Positions 7,612 to 16,291 of a stretch of 64,000 nt of DNA are shown in pieces (position 1 is the stretch's first letter; each line of letters opens with the position of its first letter). The position numbers were made by a program, and so were the translations under genes. The notes beneath the pieces are model-generated. The model saw only the letters and a list, made by a program, of their open reading frames with translations. It had not been told where the DNA came from and searched no databases. Source of the DNA: Nereida sp. MMG025 (GTDB lineage Bacteria; Pseudomonadota; Alphaproteobacteria; Rhodobacterales; Rhodobacteraceae); the NCBI RefSeq assembly GCF_021654165.1, contig NZ_JAKFZN010000003.1, positions 186,001 through 250,000 on the forward strand. Reading direction: 5' to 3'.

Positions 7612-9012
7612 TCATGCCGCATCGCGCGACACCATGACCTGATTGCGGCCATCGGCCTTGGCGCGGATCAAGGCATTATCGGCCAGCTGCAACACATGGC
7701 TGATGTCATCCACCGCGCTTTGCGCACCACCCCCCATGGCCAGCCCCAGGCTGATGCTGACGTTGATGCGCAAATCAGGCTCGTGCGGGGTGGGGGATGG
7801 CACGCGGATCGGTGTGTTCCACACCACTTTGCGCAACCGTTGGGCGGCCGCCTTGGCTTGATGCAAACTGGTGGCAGGCATCGCAATCAAAAATTCTTCG
7901 CCCCCCATCCGTGCAATCAGATCGACACCGCGCAGATTATCTTGCAGCCGTTTGGCCACTTCAACCAACACCGCATCACCTGCGGGGTGTCCATAGGTGT
8001 CATTCACCAGTTTGAAGCGGTCCAGATCGATCATCATCACCGCATAGGCCCGTCCGCTTTTTTGGGCGGCGGCCGACATCTGATCCAGATGGGGCATCGC
8101 ATAGCGGCGGTTGAACAGTCCTGTCAAAGGGTCGGTGACTGCGGCTTGCAACCCGTCGCGCACGCGGCTGCGCAGGCGTTCGGCCACATGTTTGCGTTCG
8201 GCCTGCCTTGTGATGCGCAGGGTCAATTCGCGCGGCGAGGTGTCGTGATAGACAAGCTCATCTGCCCCCAGATCAAGCGCCATGCTGATTTGCGCGGTGT
8301 TGTCACGGTCCAGCATGGCAACAATCGGGATGTGGCGTGTGGACCGTGCGCTGCGCAATTCGGTGATGATCGACAGGTCGGTGGCCGCGCCGCCCCGTTG
8401 GATGGGCACGACAAAGACATCGGCGTCCGATTTGATCAGATCGGTCCAGTCCGCTGCGTGAAAATCATGGCACTGCACCGCAAGGGATTTGGAGCTGCGC
8501 AGTGATGCGCACCAGTCATCGGTTGATGTGCTGCCTTCCATCACCACCCAGATGTTTGGACGGCTGACAAAGCCTGCGGTGTCTTCGGCAAAGCCAAGGG
8601 CGCGGTTGGTCGTCTCGCGCAGGCGCAATTCAAAATCGCTGGCACTGGCGCGCAGGGTGCGTCTGACATGGGCCAAAAGCTGATGTTCGGGCAGGCCGCG
8701 CGACAGCACATCTTGGGCACCCGCATGCAGGCAGGCCATGCGTTCGGCCTCTGTGATCGTGTCGCCAAGCACAAGAATGGGGGTGTCTTGCGTGTCTTGG
8801 CGCTGGCGCAACTGCACGCACAGATCGGGCGCTGAATCTTCGCCCACGCCAAGCGACATCAGGATCATATCAGGCCGCGTGGTTTTGAGCTTTTGCACGG
8901 CATCTTGCGCACAGCTTGCCAGATCAACATGAAAATGCGCCGCCGAAAGGCGCACTTTCATCACAATCCGATTGGTTGCAACTTGATCAATGATCAGAAT
9001 GCGGCCACTCAT
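7612..9012 (-). CDS. PleD-like diguanylate cyclase with two degenerate receiver domains
   Basis: The 466-residue protein has the REC-REC-GGDEF order of PleD. The first receiver spans about residues 3-120, the second about 152-270 and the GGDEF domain about 290-460. The active site is GGEEF at 370-374, with an RGVD inhibitory I-site at 361-364, so it should make c-di-GMP with product inhibition. In the first receiver the phospho-acceptor position 53 is Ser (PDMILMS) and the acidic pair is Asp-Gln rather than Asp-Asp. The second receiver also lacks the usual Asp. Neither appears able to be phosphorylated. DUF3572 is divergent, a common neighbour of pleD in this order. Enzyme class is firm; control is unusual. 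Confidence 0.9.
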   Translation of the reverse strand: MSGRILIIDQVATNRIVMKVRLSAAHFHVDLASCAQDAVQKLKTTRPDMILMSLGVGEDSAPDLCVQLRQRQDTQDTPILVLGDTITEAERMACLHAGAQDVLSRGLPEHQLLAHVRRTLRASASDFELRLRETTNRALGFAEDTAGFVSRPNIWVVMEGSTSTDDWCASLRSSKSLAVQCHDFHAADWTDLIKSDADVFVVPIQRGGAATDLSIITELRSARSTRHIPIVAMLDRDNTAQISMALDLGADELVYHDTSPRELTLRITRQAERKHVAERLRSRVRDGLQAAVTDPLTGLFNRRYAMPHLDQMSAAAQKSGRAYAVMMIDLDRFKLVNDTYGHPAGDAVLVEVAKRLQDNLRGVDLIARMGGEEFLIAMPATSLHQAKAAAQRLRKVVWNTPIRVPSPTPHEPDLRINVSISLGLAMGGGAQSAVDDISHVLQLADNALIRAKADGRNQVMVSRDAA

Positions 9013-9111
9013 GCCAGACAGAGTCCTTTTAGCGTTTCGTTAAGGACATCTTGCGCTGCTATTGGTTAAGAAACCTTTACCATAACCGATCCCATAGGAG
9101 GCTTTCCGCCG

Positions 9112-9393
9112 ATGATCTCTGCTGATGCTGCCGAAACCCTTGGAATCAAGGCCCTTGCATGGGTGATTGGCGACGAAGAGCTGTTGCCCGTTTTTATGGG
9201 GGCCAGCGGTGTCAGTGCCGATGACCTGCGTGCTAATGCAGGTGATCCGCAGTTTCTGGGTTCGGTTCTTGAATTTATCTTGATGGATGATGCCTGGGTC
9301 ATTCGATTTGCCGAAGAGGCAGCGATCAAGCCCGAGTTGGTGATGCAGGCACGCATGGCCCTACCGGGTGGGGAGCAAGTGCATTGGACCTGA
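9112..9393 (+). CDS. DUF3572 family protein
   Basis: This 93-residue protein with ATG 9112 follows a strong TAGGAGG ribosome-binding site at 9094-9100. It is helical and acidic, contains the segments ALAWVIGDEELLPVF and LGSVLEFILMDDAWV, and fits DUF3572, a small alphaproteobacterial family found next to pleD. There is no signal peptide, membrane segment or metal motif. The HAD phosphatase start lies within its last codons, so the two are translationally coupled. Function is unknown. Confidence 0.8.
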   Translation: MISADAAETLGIKALAWVIGDEELLPVFMGASGVSADDLRANAGDPQFLGSVLEFILMDDAWVIRFAEEAAIKPELVMQARMALPGGEQVHWT

Positions 9394-10082
9394 GCCACAT
9401 CAAAGGCATCGTCTTTGACAAAGACGGCACATTGTTTGACTTCAACGCAACATGGGCCACGTGGGCGCAGACCTTTTTGGTGGACCTCGCACAGGGCGAT
9501 CGGGCGCAGGCGGCGGCCTTGGGCCAAGCGATTGGCTTTGATATGGCGTCAGGTGCGTTTGATGCGGCCAGTGTCGCCATCGCTGGCACGCCCACACAGA
9601 TTGCCCGTGCCCTCGCGCCGCATATGGGCGGGCTGAGCGTGGCGGATCTGGCCACGCGGATGAACACCGCCGCGGCCAATGCACCCCAAGCCGAGGTCAC
9701 ACCGCTGATCCCGTTTTTGACGGGGCTTAAAGGGCGTGGGTTGAAACTGGGGGTTGCGACCAACGATGGCGACCGCCCCGCGCGGGCCCATCTGGACAAA
9801 GCGCGTATCCTGTCGGCCTTCGATTTCGTGGCAGGCAGTGACAGCGGCTATGGGGCCAAGCCCGACGCAGGGCAGTTGCAGGCCTTTTGCAAAGCGGTTG
9901 GGCTTGCGCCGGAGGATTGTTTGATGGTGGGCGACAGCACCCATGATCTGGCCGCAGGGCGCAGCGCGGGGATGACGACATGCGGTGTGCTGACAGGATT
10001 GGCCGCACGGGATGTGCTGGCCCCGATGGCGGATTTGGTCTTGGACAGTATCGCGGTTTTGCCGGGCGCTCTGGACGGTTAA
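9384..10082 (+). CDS. HAD-superfamily phosphatase (phosphoglycolate phosphatase-like)
   Basis: The 232-residue protein has the HAD motifs in order. Motif I is FDKDGTLFD near residue 11, with both catalytic Asp. Motif II is the VATNDGD segment near residue 123. Motif III includes the Lys in GAKPDAG, and motif IV is MVGDSTHDL near residue 180. A helical cap lies between motifs I and II, as in Gph-type phosphatases. It should hydrolyse a small phosphorylated metabolite with Mg2+. The likely start is TTG 9384, overlapping the DUF3572 end; a downstream start would cut into motif I. It ends with a 4-base convergent overlap with the LysE gene. The substrate is not fixed by sequence. Confidence 0.88.
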   Translation: MDLSHIKGIVFDKDGTLFDFNATWATWAQTFLVDLAQGDRAQAAALGQAIGFDMASGAFDAASVAIAGTPTQIARALAPHMGGLSVADLATRMNTAAANAPQAEVTPLIPFLTGLKGRGLKLGVATNDGDRPARAHLDKARILSAFDFVAGSDSGYGAKPDAGQLQAFCKAVGLAPEDCLMVGDSTHDLAAGRSAGMTTCGVLTGLAARDVLAPMADLVLDSIAVLPGALDG

Positions 10083-10702
10083 GACGCTGCGATCCTCGCG
10101 GTCAGAATCTTGAGGCCCGCCGCACCGAAGCCCAGTGCAAACGCCCCTTCAAACCAGCAGCGCAAGCGCAGGTAAATGCGCGTCATCGGGGCGGATGAAA
10201 AGACAATGGCATAGGCGTGAAACACAATCAGACTTTGCACGGCCACAGCACCAATCACAATCACCAGCGTGGCAGGGCTTGTGTCAGATGGCATGCCGAT
10301 TGAATACAGCGCGCCGAAAAAGAGGATCGCCTTGGGGTTTGTCAGATGCAGCGCCAACCCTTTTGCAAAAAGGGTGCGTGGTTTGCCCGAGACCGATTTT
10401 GGCGCGATGGTTTTGGGGTGCAGGGCGGACCGCGCCGGTTTGAACGCCAGCCACATCAGATAGGCCGCCCTGCAATACCGCAGGAATTCAAACAGCCACG
10501 CGTTTGCCAGCATCACCGCCCCCAAACCTAAAGCCGCCGAGACCGACCAGATCAACGACCCTGTTGTGATGCCCGAGGCCAAAGCCACTCCCGCGCGGCG
10601 TCCGTTGGTCATCGATGTGCCAGCAAGCGCCAATGTGGCGGGCCCGGGGCTGACAGATGCGACAAAGGCGGCCAGCAAGATAAGAGGCAGGTTGATGTCC
10701 AA
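10079..10702 (-). CDS. LysE/RhtB-family amino acid exporter
   Basis: A 207-residue polytopic protein with about six hydrophobic helices. The conserved early motif SVSPGPATLAL (residues about 16-27) and the later HLTNPKAILFFGAL (around residue 120) are hallmarks of the LysE/RhtB translocator family. These inner-membrane exporters expel amino acids or related compounds by proton exchange. It is divergent from the MttB-family gene with a 179-bp gap and overlaps the HAD gene end. The transported compound is unknown. Confidence 0.87.
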   Translation of the reverse strand: MDINLPLILLAAFVASVSPGPATLALAGTSMTNGRRAGVALASGITTGSLIWSVSAALGLGAVMLANAWLFEFLRYCRAAYLMWLAFKPARSALHPKTIAPKSVSGKPRTLFAKGLALHLTNPKAILFFGALYSIGMPSDTSPATLVIVIGAVAVQSLIVFHAYAIVFSSAPMTRIYLRLRCWFEGAFALGFGAAGLKILTARIAAS

Positions 10703-10881
10703 TGGTGCGGTGTCCGTGCGTTTGGTGTGATGGGGCGAGCGTGTGCGTGCGGTGGCGTCCTGTCAACGCTCTGCCCCATGCGGTGCGTTTGGCTAAAGCG
10801 ACATCAAATGTCGGATATCGGCAATCGCAGCCTGCGCGGCCCGCGTTTCATAGGGATGACGCATCAGGAAAGGGCAAAGAG

Positions 10882-12441
10882 ATGGCTGACGGAACTCCAC
10901 GCAGAAAACGCGGTGGCGGGCGCGCAGGAAATGCAGCGCGGCGCGGTGGGGCTTTGATCGATCAGATGCCGTTCAAACAACCCTACATCAGCGATCCCGC
11001 CGTTGAGCCATTGGGCCAAGAGGGGATCGAGGCGATCCACAATGGTGCAATGACCATCCTTGAGGAGATCGGGATCGAAATCCTGAATGCCGAGGCGCTT
11101 GAGATCTACCGCCAAGCTGGCTGCATAATCGATGGCGAGAACGTGCGCATGGGCCGCGACTGGGTGATGGAGATGGTTGGCAAAGCGCCCGAAAGCTGGA
11201 CGATTACGCCGCGCAATCCTGACCGCAAAATCACCATTGGCGGCAACTTCATGGCGTTCGGCAATGTGTCGTCGCCGCCCAGTTACTGGGATATGGAAAT
11301 TGGCAAAAAGGTGACTGGCACGCGCGAACAATGCGCAAACCTGCTCAAGCTGACGCAATATTTCAACTGTATCCACTTTGCGGGCGGCTACCCCGTCGAG
11401 CCGCAAGACAGCCATGCCTCGGTGCGCCATCTGGATGTGCTTTTTGACAAGCTGACCCTGACCGACAAAGCGCCCCATGCCTATTCGCTTGGGGCCGAAC
11501 GGGTTGAGGATGTCATGGAGATGGTGCGCATCGCCGCGGGCCTGACCCACGGCGAATTTGACGCGACCCCGCGGATGTATACCAACATTAACTCAACCTC
11601 GCCGCTGAAACACGACATCCCGATGCTGGACGGCTGGATGCGGCTTGCGCGGCGCGGCCAGGGCCTTGTGGTCACGCCCTTTACACTTGCAGGCGCCATG
11701 GCACCCGTGACGATGGCAGGGGCGGTGGCGCAGTCTTTGGCAGAAGGGTTAAGCGCCATTGCGCTGGCGCAATACATTAACCCCGGCGTGGCCTGTGCGA
11801 TTGGCACATTTACCAGCAATGTCGATATGAAAACCGGCGCGCCTGCCTTTGGCACGCCAGAATATATGCGTGCCACCCAGATGACAGGCCAGCTTGCGCG
11901 GTTTTACAAATTGCCTATGCGTGCCAGCGGCGTGTGCGCGGCCAATGTGCCTGACGGTCAAGCGATGTGGGAAACTTCCAATAGCTTGTGGTCGGCGGTG
12001 CAGGCCAAGGCCAGCATGGTCTATCACGCGGCGGGCTGGCTGGAAGGCGGGCTGATCGCGAGCCCCGAAAAATTCATTATGGATTGCGAGGTTTTGCAGC
12101 ATATCCAGCGATATCTTGAGCCTGTGATCACAGACACCAGCCCCGAAAGCATTGCGGTTGAAGCTGTGCGGGACGTGGGGCCGAACGGCCATTTCTTTGG
12201 AATTGAGCATACACAAAAACGGTATGAAACGGCCTTTTATTCTCCGTTCCTGTCTGATTGGACAAATTACGAGGGATGGGAGTTGAAAGGCGGCACATGG
12301 ACGGCAGAACGCGCCCATAAGATGTTCAAGCAGATCATCCATGAATTCGAAGCTCCGCCGCTCGACCCTGCTATCCGCGAAGAATTGCAAAGCTTTGTGG
12401 AGCGCCGCAAATCCGAAGGGGGCGCGCCGACCGATTTCTGA
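10882..12441 (+). CDS. MttB-family trimethylamine/betaine:corrinoid methyltransferase homologue (non-pyrrolysine)
   Basis: The frame is open from 10702, but ATG 10882 follows AGGAAAGGG and gives a typical 519-residue MttB homologue; upstream text is not conserved-looking. The barrel segments GAMTILEEIGIEIL, GNVSSPPSYWDME and NINSTSPLKHD match the family. Classical MttB has pyrrolysine encoded by an in-frame amber codon; none is present, so this belongs to the non-Pyl group, which includes glycine betaine and carnitine methyltransferases. Those enzymes move a methyl group to a corrinoid protein. No corrinoid-binding or activation gene is in the window. A quaternary or tertiary amine substrate is plausible given the carnitine and sarcosine genes nearby. 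Confidence 0.87.
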   Translation: MADGTPRRKRGGGRAGNAARRGGALIDQMPFKQPYISDPAVEPLGQEGIEAIHNGAMTILEEIGIEILNAEALEIYRQAGCIIDGENVRMGRDWVMEMVGKAPESWTITPRNPDRKITIGGNFMAFGNVSSPPSYWDMEIGKKVTGTREQCANLLKLTQYFNCIHFAGGYPVEPQDSHASVRHLDVLFDKLTLTDKAPHAYSLGAERVEDVMEMVRIAAGLTHGEFDATPRMYTNINSTSPLKHDIPMLDGWMRLARRGQGLVVTPFTLAGAMAPVTMAGAVAQSLAEGLSAIALAQYINPGVACAIGTFTSNVDMKTGAPAFGTPEYMRATQMTGQLARFYKLPMRASGVCAANVPDGQAMWETSNSLWSAVQAKASMVYHAAGWLEGGLIASPEKFIMDCEVLQHIQRYLEPVITDTSPESIAVEAVRDVGPNGHFFGIEHTQKRYETAFYSPFLSDWTNYEGWELKGGTWTAERAHKMFKQIIHEFEAPPLDPAIREELQSFVERRKSEGGAPTDF

Positions 12442-12447
12442 GCGGTG

Positions 12448-12504
12448 CCAGATTTTTCAGGAAAAATCTGGGCCTGCGGCGCGGATATTTAGAAACAAAA
12501 GAAG
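12448..12504 (+). terminator. Terminator hairpin plus copy of the TATTT...AAGAAG repeat after the MttB gene
   Basis: A perfect 10-bp stem (CCAGATTTTT / AAAAATCTGG, 12448-12457 and 12462-12471, loop CAGG) begins seven bases after the stop codon. A tail at 12483-12504 follows, reading GGATATTT then CAAAAGAAG, which recurs after rpoH and, in variant form, at three other places. The hairpin could terminate transcription. It lacks a clean T-run on the plus strand after the stem. Confidence 0.6.
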
Positions 12505-12606
12505 ATCAGGGTATCGCCTTCACAAACTGGGGGTATTCCTGACCTTTGGCTTGTCCCCAACCATGTTTACCTGTCAGCTATGCGTAGCGATTTAAAGGGT
12601 GGGGCC

Positions 12607-14343
12607 ATGGCCGATAATCAGACAAGCACACGGATTTTCCTTTCTGTTTTTGGAGCAACCTCGGGCGCTGCGCTTTGGGGGTTGGGCGAATTGGCCGATA
12701 GAGTTGATCCCGGGCGGGTGTGGCTGGCACTGTTTACATTTGTGTTGGTCGGGGCTGCATCTGTTTTGTTGCTTGCAGGCCCGCTTGGCCGCCGTCAGGG
12801 GCTTTTCGGGGGGGCTGCGCTTGGACTTGCTGTGGCCGCTTTGATGAGTGCGGGCGCATTGCGGTTTGAAGGCATCGATGGCTTCTTGCGCGACGCGCAT
12901 CCGTTCTTTGCAATTTTTGGCATCACGCTGATCGCTTTGCCGTTTGTGATTACCACGCTGCGCGAGGACGAGGTGTGGACCGACTATGACGCGCTTTTCA
13001 CGCATGCGTGGCAATTGGTCGTGCGTGCCATTGTGGCCTTTGCGTTTTTGGGCGCGGTCTGGCTTTTGATGCTGTTGTCGAGTGCGGTGCTTGAGATTGT
13101 CGGTATCGAGATACTCAAAAGGCTGATGCGCCAGGATGCCTTTGGCTTTACGCTGTCGGGTGGGGTTTTGGGCCTAGGTGCAGCTATTCTTTACGAATTG
13201 CGTGACACCATCCGCCCTGCGCTGGTGTTGCGATTGCTGCGGGTCATGCTGCCGCCTGTTTTGGTGGTGGCTGTGCTTTTCCTGTTCGGGGTTGTGGCGC
13301 AGATGAACGGGCCGCTGAGGGGGCTGTTCGGGGCGCTGTCGCCTTCGGCCGTTTTGATGATGCTTGGCTTTGTCGCCGCGTCCTTGGTGACAACGGCGAT
13401 TGATACCAAGGACGAACGCGGTGTGCAGGGCATGGGAATGCTGTGGATGGCCCGTGCCATGGCGCTGATCCTGCCTGTGCTGGCAGGGGTTGCCTTTTAC
13501 GGCGTGACGGTGCGCGTGGGCGCCTTCGGCTGGACGCCTGACAGGCTGGTGGCGATCACCATTGCGGCGTTGCTTTTGGGTTATGGGCTTGTCTATGCCG
13601 CCGCTTTGCTGCGCGGAACGGGCTGGCGCGCGGGGGTGCGGCAGGGCAATGTGACAATGGCGTTGGTGGTTCTTGGGGTCACGGCATTGTGGTTTACCCC
13701 TGTTTTGAACCCGCAAAACATCAGCACAAAGAGCCAGATCGCACGGTTTGACGCCGGTAAGACCGAGATAACCGAGATGCCGTTTTTCGAGATGGCGCAA
13801 CGATGGGGTAAGCCTGGTGTGCGCGGCTTGGCGCGGCTGGAAGCCAGCGGTGATGCTGCGGTGATCGAGCGGATCGCCTTGGCACGTCAGGCGCAAACGC
13901 GGTTCCAGGCCAAAGCAGCTGTCACCACGACGCAGCGCGCGGAATATGAAGGTGTGATTATGGAAAACGCCATTGTGCATGGCCTGGAGGGCGCGTTGCC
14001 CGATGGGTTTTTGGCGTCGATGAATGATCGGCGTCTGGAGCAATTTGCCAAGGGCTGCATCCCGTTGGCCACAGAAGGATGTGCCGTGATCGTTGCGCAA
14101 ACAGAGCAAGCGGGGCAGGTGGTATTTATGTTCCTGCGCTACGGTGATAACGCGCGGTTTATCAGTGCGTTCACACGCTCTGACGGAGGTTGGCAACGCA
14201 TCAGAACTCAGCAGCTTTCACGCCAGAATGCGGCGACCCTGGCCTTGGACTGGGCCCCGATCGCGCAAGGCACATTCCGCGTCGGCCCTGCGCGCGGCTC
14301 GGTTCTGGACGTAGACGGTTGGCAGTTTTTTCCCAACAATTAG
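12607..14343 (+). CDS. DUF4153 multi-pass membrane protein
   Basis: ATG 12607 is preceded by an AAGGGTGGGG stretch; an alternative ATG lies at 12580. The 578-residue protein has about ten to eleven hydrophobic helices in residues 10-370, then a roughly 200-residue soluble C-terminal domain. The text EDEVWTDYDALFTHAW and the helix pattern fit DUF4153, a family of unknown function. No catalytic motif is seen. The gene precedes the H-NOX-like gene by 63 bp on the same strand; a functional link is not shown. Confidence 0.75.
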   Translation: MADNQTSTRIFLSVFGATSGAALWGLGELADRVDPGRVWLALFTFVLVGAASVLLLAGPLGRRQGLFGGAALGLAVAALMSAGALRFEGIDGFLRDAHPFFAIFGITLIALPFVITTLREDEVWTDYDALFTHAWQLVVRAIVAFAFLGAVWLLMLLSSAVLEIVGIEILKRLMRQDAFGFTLSGGVLGLGAAILYELRDTIRPALVLRLLRVMLPPVLVVAVLFLFGVVAQMNGPLRGLFGALSPSAVLMMLGFVAASLVTTAIDTKDERGVQGMGMLWMARAMALILPVLAGVAFYGVTVRVGAFGWTPDRLVAITIAALLLGYGLVYAAALLRGTGWRAGVRQGNVTMALVVLGVTALWFTPVLNPQNISTKSQIARFDAGKTEITEMPFFEMAQRWGKPGVRGLARLEASGDAAVIERIALARQAQTRFQAKAAVTTTQRAEYEGVIMENAIVHGLEGALPDGFLASMNDRRLEQFAKGCIPLATEGCAVIVAQTEQAGQVVFMFLRYGDNARFISAFTRSDGGWQRIRTQQLSRQNAATLALDWAPIAQGTFRVGPARGSVLDVDGWQFFPNN

Positions 14344-14406
14344 AACTATCAGGGTTTTCTTAAGACTTGGGCGGCTACTGTCGCCGACAGGTTTTAGGGG
14401 ATGCCG

Positions 14407-14994
14407 ATGCACGGCTTGATCAACAGATCCATCGAATGTTTCTTGCGCGATACCTATGGGCAGGCCGCGTGGGATGATGTCGCGCGGCGTGCGGCGCTGC
14501 CCGTTCAGGGGTTTGAGGCGATGTTGGCCTATGAGGATGCGCTGACCTTTGACATGCTGGATGCAGCGTCAGGTCTTTTGGGGCGCGGCAGGGCTGATTT
14601 GCTGGAGGATTTTGGCACCTATCTGGTTGCGCACCCTCGGGTCGAAGCCCTGCGGCGGCTGTTGCGATTTGGCGGCGAAACCTTTCGCGATTTCCTGCAT
14701 TCTCTGGATGATTTGCCCGATCGTGCGCGGCTGGCTGTGCCTGATCTTGGACTGCCGCATCTGGAACTGCGCGATATCTCAACGGACCGGTTTTCGCTCA
14801 GGGTGCGTGGGGATCACGCCAGTATGGGCGCTGTGTTTGTGGGGATTTTGCGGGCGATGGCCGATGACTATGGCGCTTTGGTTTTTCTGGAGGCCAGCGC
14901 GGTCAGCCAGACGGTCGAAGACATTGCGATTACACTTCTTGAAGATCGTTTTGCGCGTGGGCGTGATTTTGATCTGTCGCAGGCCGCGCCATGA
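14407..14994 (+). CDS. H-NOX (heme NO-binding)-like protein lacking canonical heme residues
   Basis: I chose ATG 14407 because TAGGGG lies about seven bases upstream and H-NOX proteins begin M-x-G; an ATG at 14401 is too close to it. The 195-residue protein has the HNOB fold text MHGLINRSIECFL, EDALTFDMLDAASGLLG and FGGETFRDFL. By eye alignment, the position of the proximal heme-ligating His (LD-x-x-H) is Pro104 in SLDDLP. The YxSxR heme-propionate motif aligns with Val133, Gly135 and His137. His98 is six residues before Pro104. It overlaps the downstream diguanylate cyclase (ATGA). The fold is likely; heme and NO binding are doubtful. Confidence 0.8.
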   Translation: MHGLINRSIECFLRDTYGQAAWDDVARRAALPVQGFEAMLAYEDALTFDMLDAASGLLGRGRADLLEDFGTYLVAHPRVEALRRLLRFGGETFRDFLHSLDDLPDRARLAVPDLGLPHLELRDISTDRFSLRVRGDHASMGAVFVGILRAMADDYGALVFLEASAVSQTVEDIAITLLEDRFARGRDFDLSQAAP

Positions 14995-16079
14995 CGGTGC
15001 AGCGCCGGGTAGAGCAAAGGGGCGAGGCCAAGGCAGACCCCGGTTTGCAAGACCCCGATTGGACGCGCGCGGTTTTCGACCGTCTGATGCCGATGCATCT
15101 GCTGGTCTGTGCAACTGGCCATATTTTGCATACGGGTCCGACCTTGCAAAAGATCTTGCCTGAAGGCTCGCTGGTGGGGCAAAGGTTTCTTGAGGTTTTT
15201 CGCGTTTTGCGCCCCTCCAACGTCCAGGCGATCGCGCCGCTGATGATGGCCGATGGCATGAAGCTGCATCTGAGCCTACGCCGTGACGCCAAAACAGCCT
15301 TTAAGGGAGTGGCTGTCGCCGATCAGAACCGCGGCCTGATCACGATAAACCTGTCGTTCGGCATTGGAATCGTCGATGCGGTCAGGCGGTTTAATCTGAC
15401 GGGGGCCGATTTTGCGCCCAACGATCTGACCATCGAAATGCTTTATTTGATTGAAGCAAAATCAGCCGCGATGGAGGAATCACGCCAGCTGAACACGCGC
15501 TTGCAGACGGCGATGATCGCCGCCGAGGAAAGAGCATTTACCGATGGGCTGACCGGATTGAAAAACCGCCGCGCGATGGACCATCTGTTGACGCAGGCCG
15601 CGGCCGATGATGCACCTTTTGCCGTGATGAACATCGATCTGGATTTTTTCAAATCGGTGAATGATACCTTGGGCCACGCCGCAGGGGATCATGTTTTGAT
15701 CCGCGTGGCCGAGATTTTGAACGCGACCCTGCGCGAAGCCGATCACATCGCACGCGTCGGCGGGGATGAGTTTATGGTGATCCTGACGGATGCAACCAAG
15801 CCTTCGCATATGTTGCAGACCGCGAAAAAGCTGATCGCGCAAATCGAGACGCCCATTCCCTATGGTGATCAGATGTGTCGCATCTCGGCCAGTATCGGTA
15901 TCGCGGTCAGCGGGGATTATGCGGATCCTGCGCCTGACACGATGAGCCATGATGCAGATGTCGCGCTCTATGCGTCCAAACGACGGGGGCGTGCGCAAGC
16001 CACGCTTTATACCGCAGAGCTTGGGGATATGACGGAAAACAGCGCCACAGTGCGCCCAACGCGTCGCGACGGCGATTGA
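14991..16079 (+). CDS. Diguanylate cyclase with HNOBA/PAS-like N-terminal domain
   Basis: The 362-residue protein has a PAS-like domain (residues about 25-150) that resembles the heme-NO-binding-associated domain, a short coiled linker (about 155-182), and a GGDEF domain (about 185-345). The signature GGDEF is intact at 257-261, with an I-site READ at 248-251, so it can make c-di-GMP with feedback control. An ATGA overlap with the H-NOX-like gene shows co-translation. H-NOX proteins commonly regulate a neighbouring diguanylate cyclase, giving a surface- or biofilm-related output. No receiver or phosphodiesterase domain is present. Confidence 0.88.
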   Translation: MTVQRRVEQRGEAKADPGLQDPDWTRAVFDRLMPMHLLVCATGHILHTGPTLQKILPEGSLVGQRFLEVFRVLRPSNVQAIAPLMMADGMKLHLSLRRDAKTAFKGVAVADQNRGLITINLSFGIGIVDAVRRFNLTGADFAPNDLTIEMLYLIEAKSAAMEESRQLNTRLQTAMIAAEERAFTDGLTGLKNRRAMDHLLTQAAADDAPFAVMNIDLDFFKSVNDTLGHAAGDHVLIRVAEILNATLREADHIARVGGDEFMVILTDATKPSHMLQTAKKLIAQIETPIPYGDQMCRISASIGIAVSGDYADPAPDTMSHDADVALYASKRRGRAQATLYTAELGDMTENSATVRPTRRDGD

Positions 16080-16116
16080 CCCAATGACATGTAATTTTCA
16101 AATCGGGGGGGGAAAG

Positions 16117-16191
16117 TGGCAGCCCGTAGGGGAATCGAACCCCTCTTTCCAGGTTGAAAACCTGGCGTCCTAACCGATAGACGAACGGGCC
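16117..16191 (-). tRNA. tRNA-Glu (anticodon TTC)
   Basis: On the minus strand this folds as a complete cloverleaf. The acceptor 5' GGCCCGT pairs with 3' ACGGGCT (one G-T), followed by discriminator G and an encoded CCA. The anticodon loop TTTTCAA gives TTC at 16156-16158, reading glutamate codons. The T-arm has GGTTCGATTCC. The D-arm and G-rich body match alphaproteobacterial tRNA-Glu. It lies alone between the diguanylate cyclase and recJ. Confidence 0.95.
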
Positions 16192-16291
16192 ACTCGTGGT
16201 CGTGAGCCGCTAGATAGGCAAACTGCCCCATAAGGGCAAGACTCTTTTTTGCGGTTTTTGGAAAAATCGTCGGAAGTTTATGGCCTGTGCC

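Noticed and set aside
10882-12441. Pyrrolysine-containing MttB
   Set aside because: No in-frame amber codon interrupts the homologous region.
13174-14196. 340-residue minus-strand open frame
   Set aside because: Antisense of the DUF4153 gene; basic low-complexity text.
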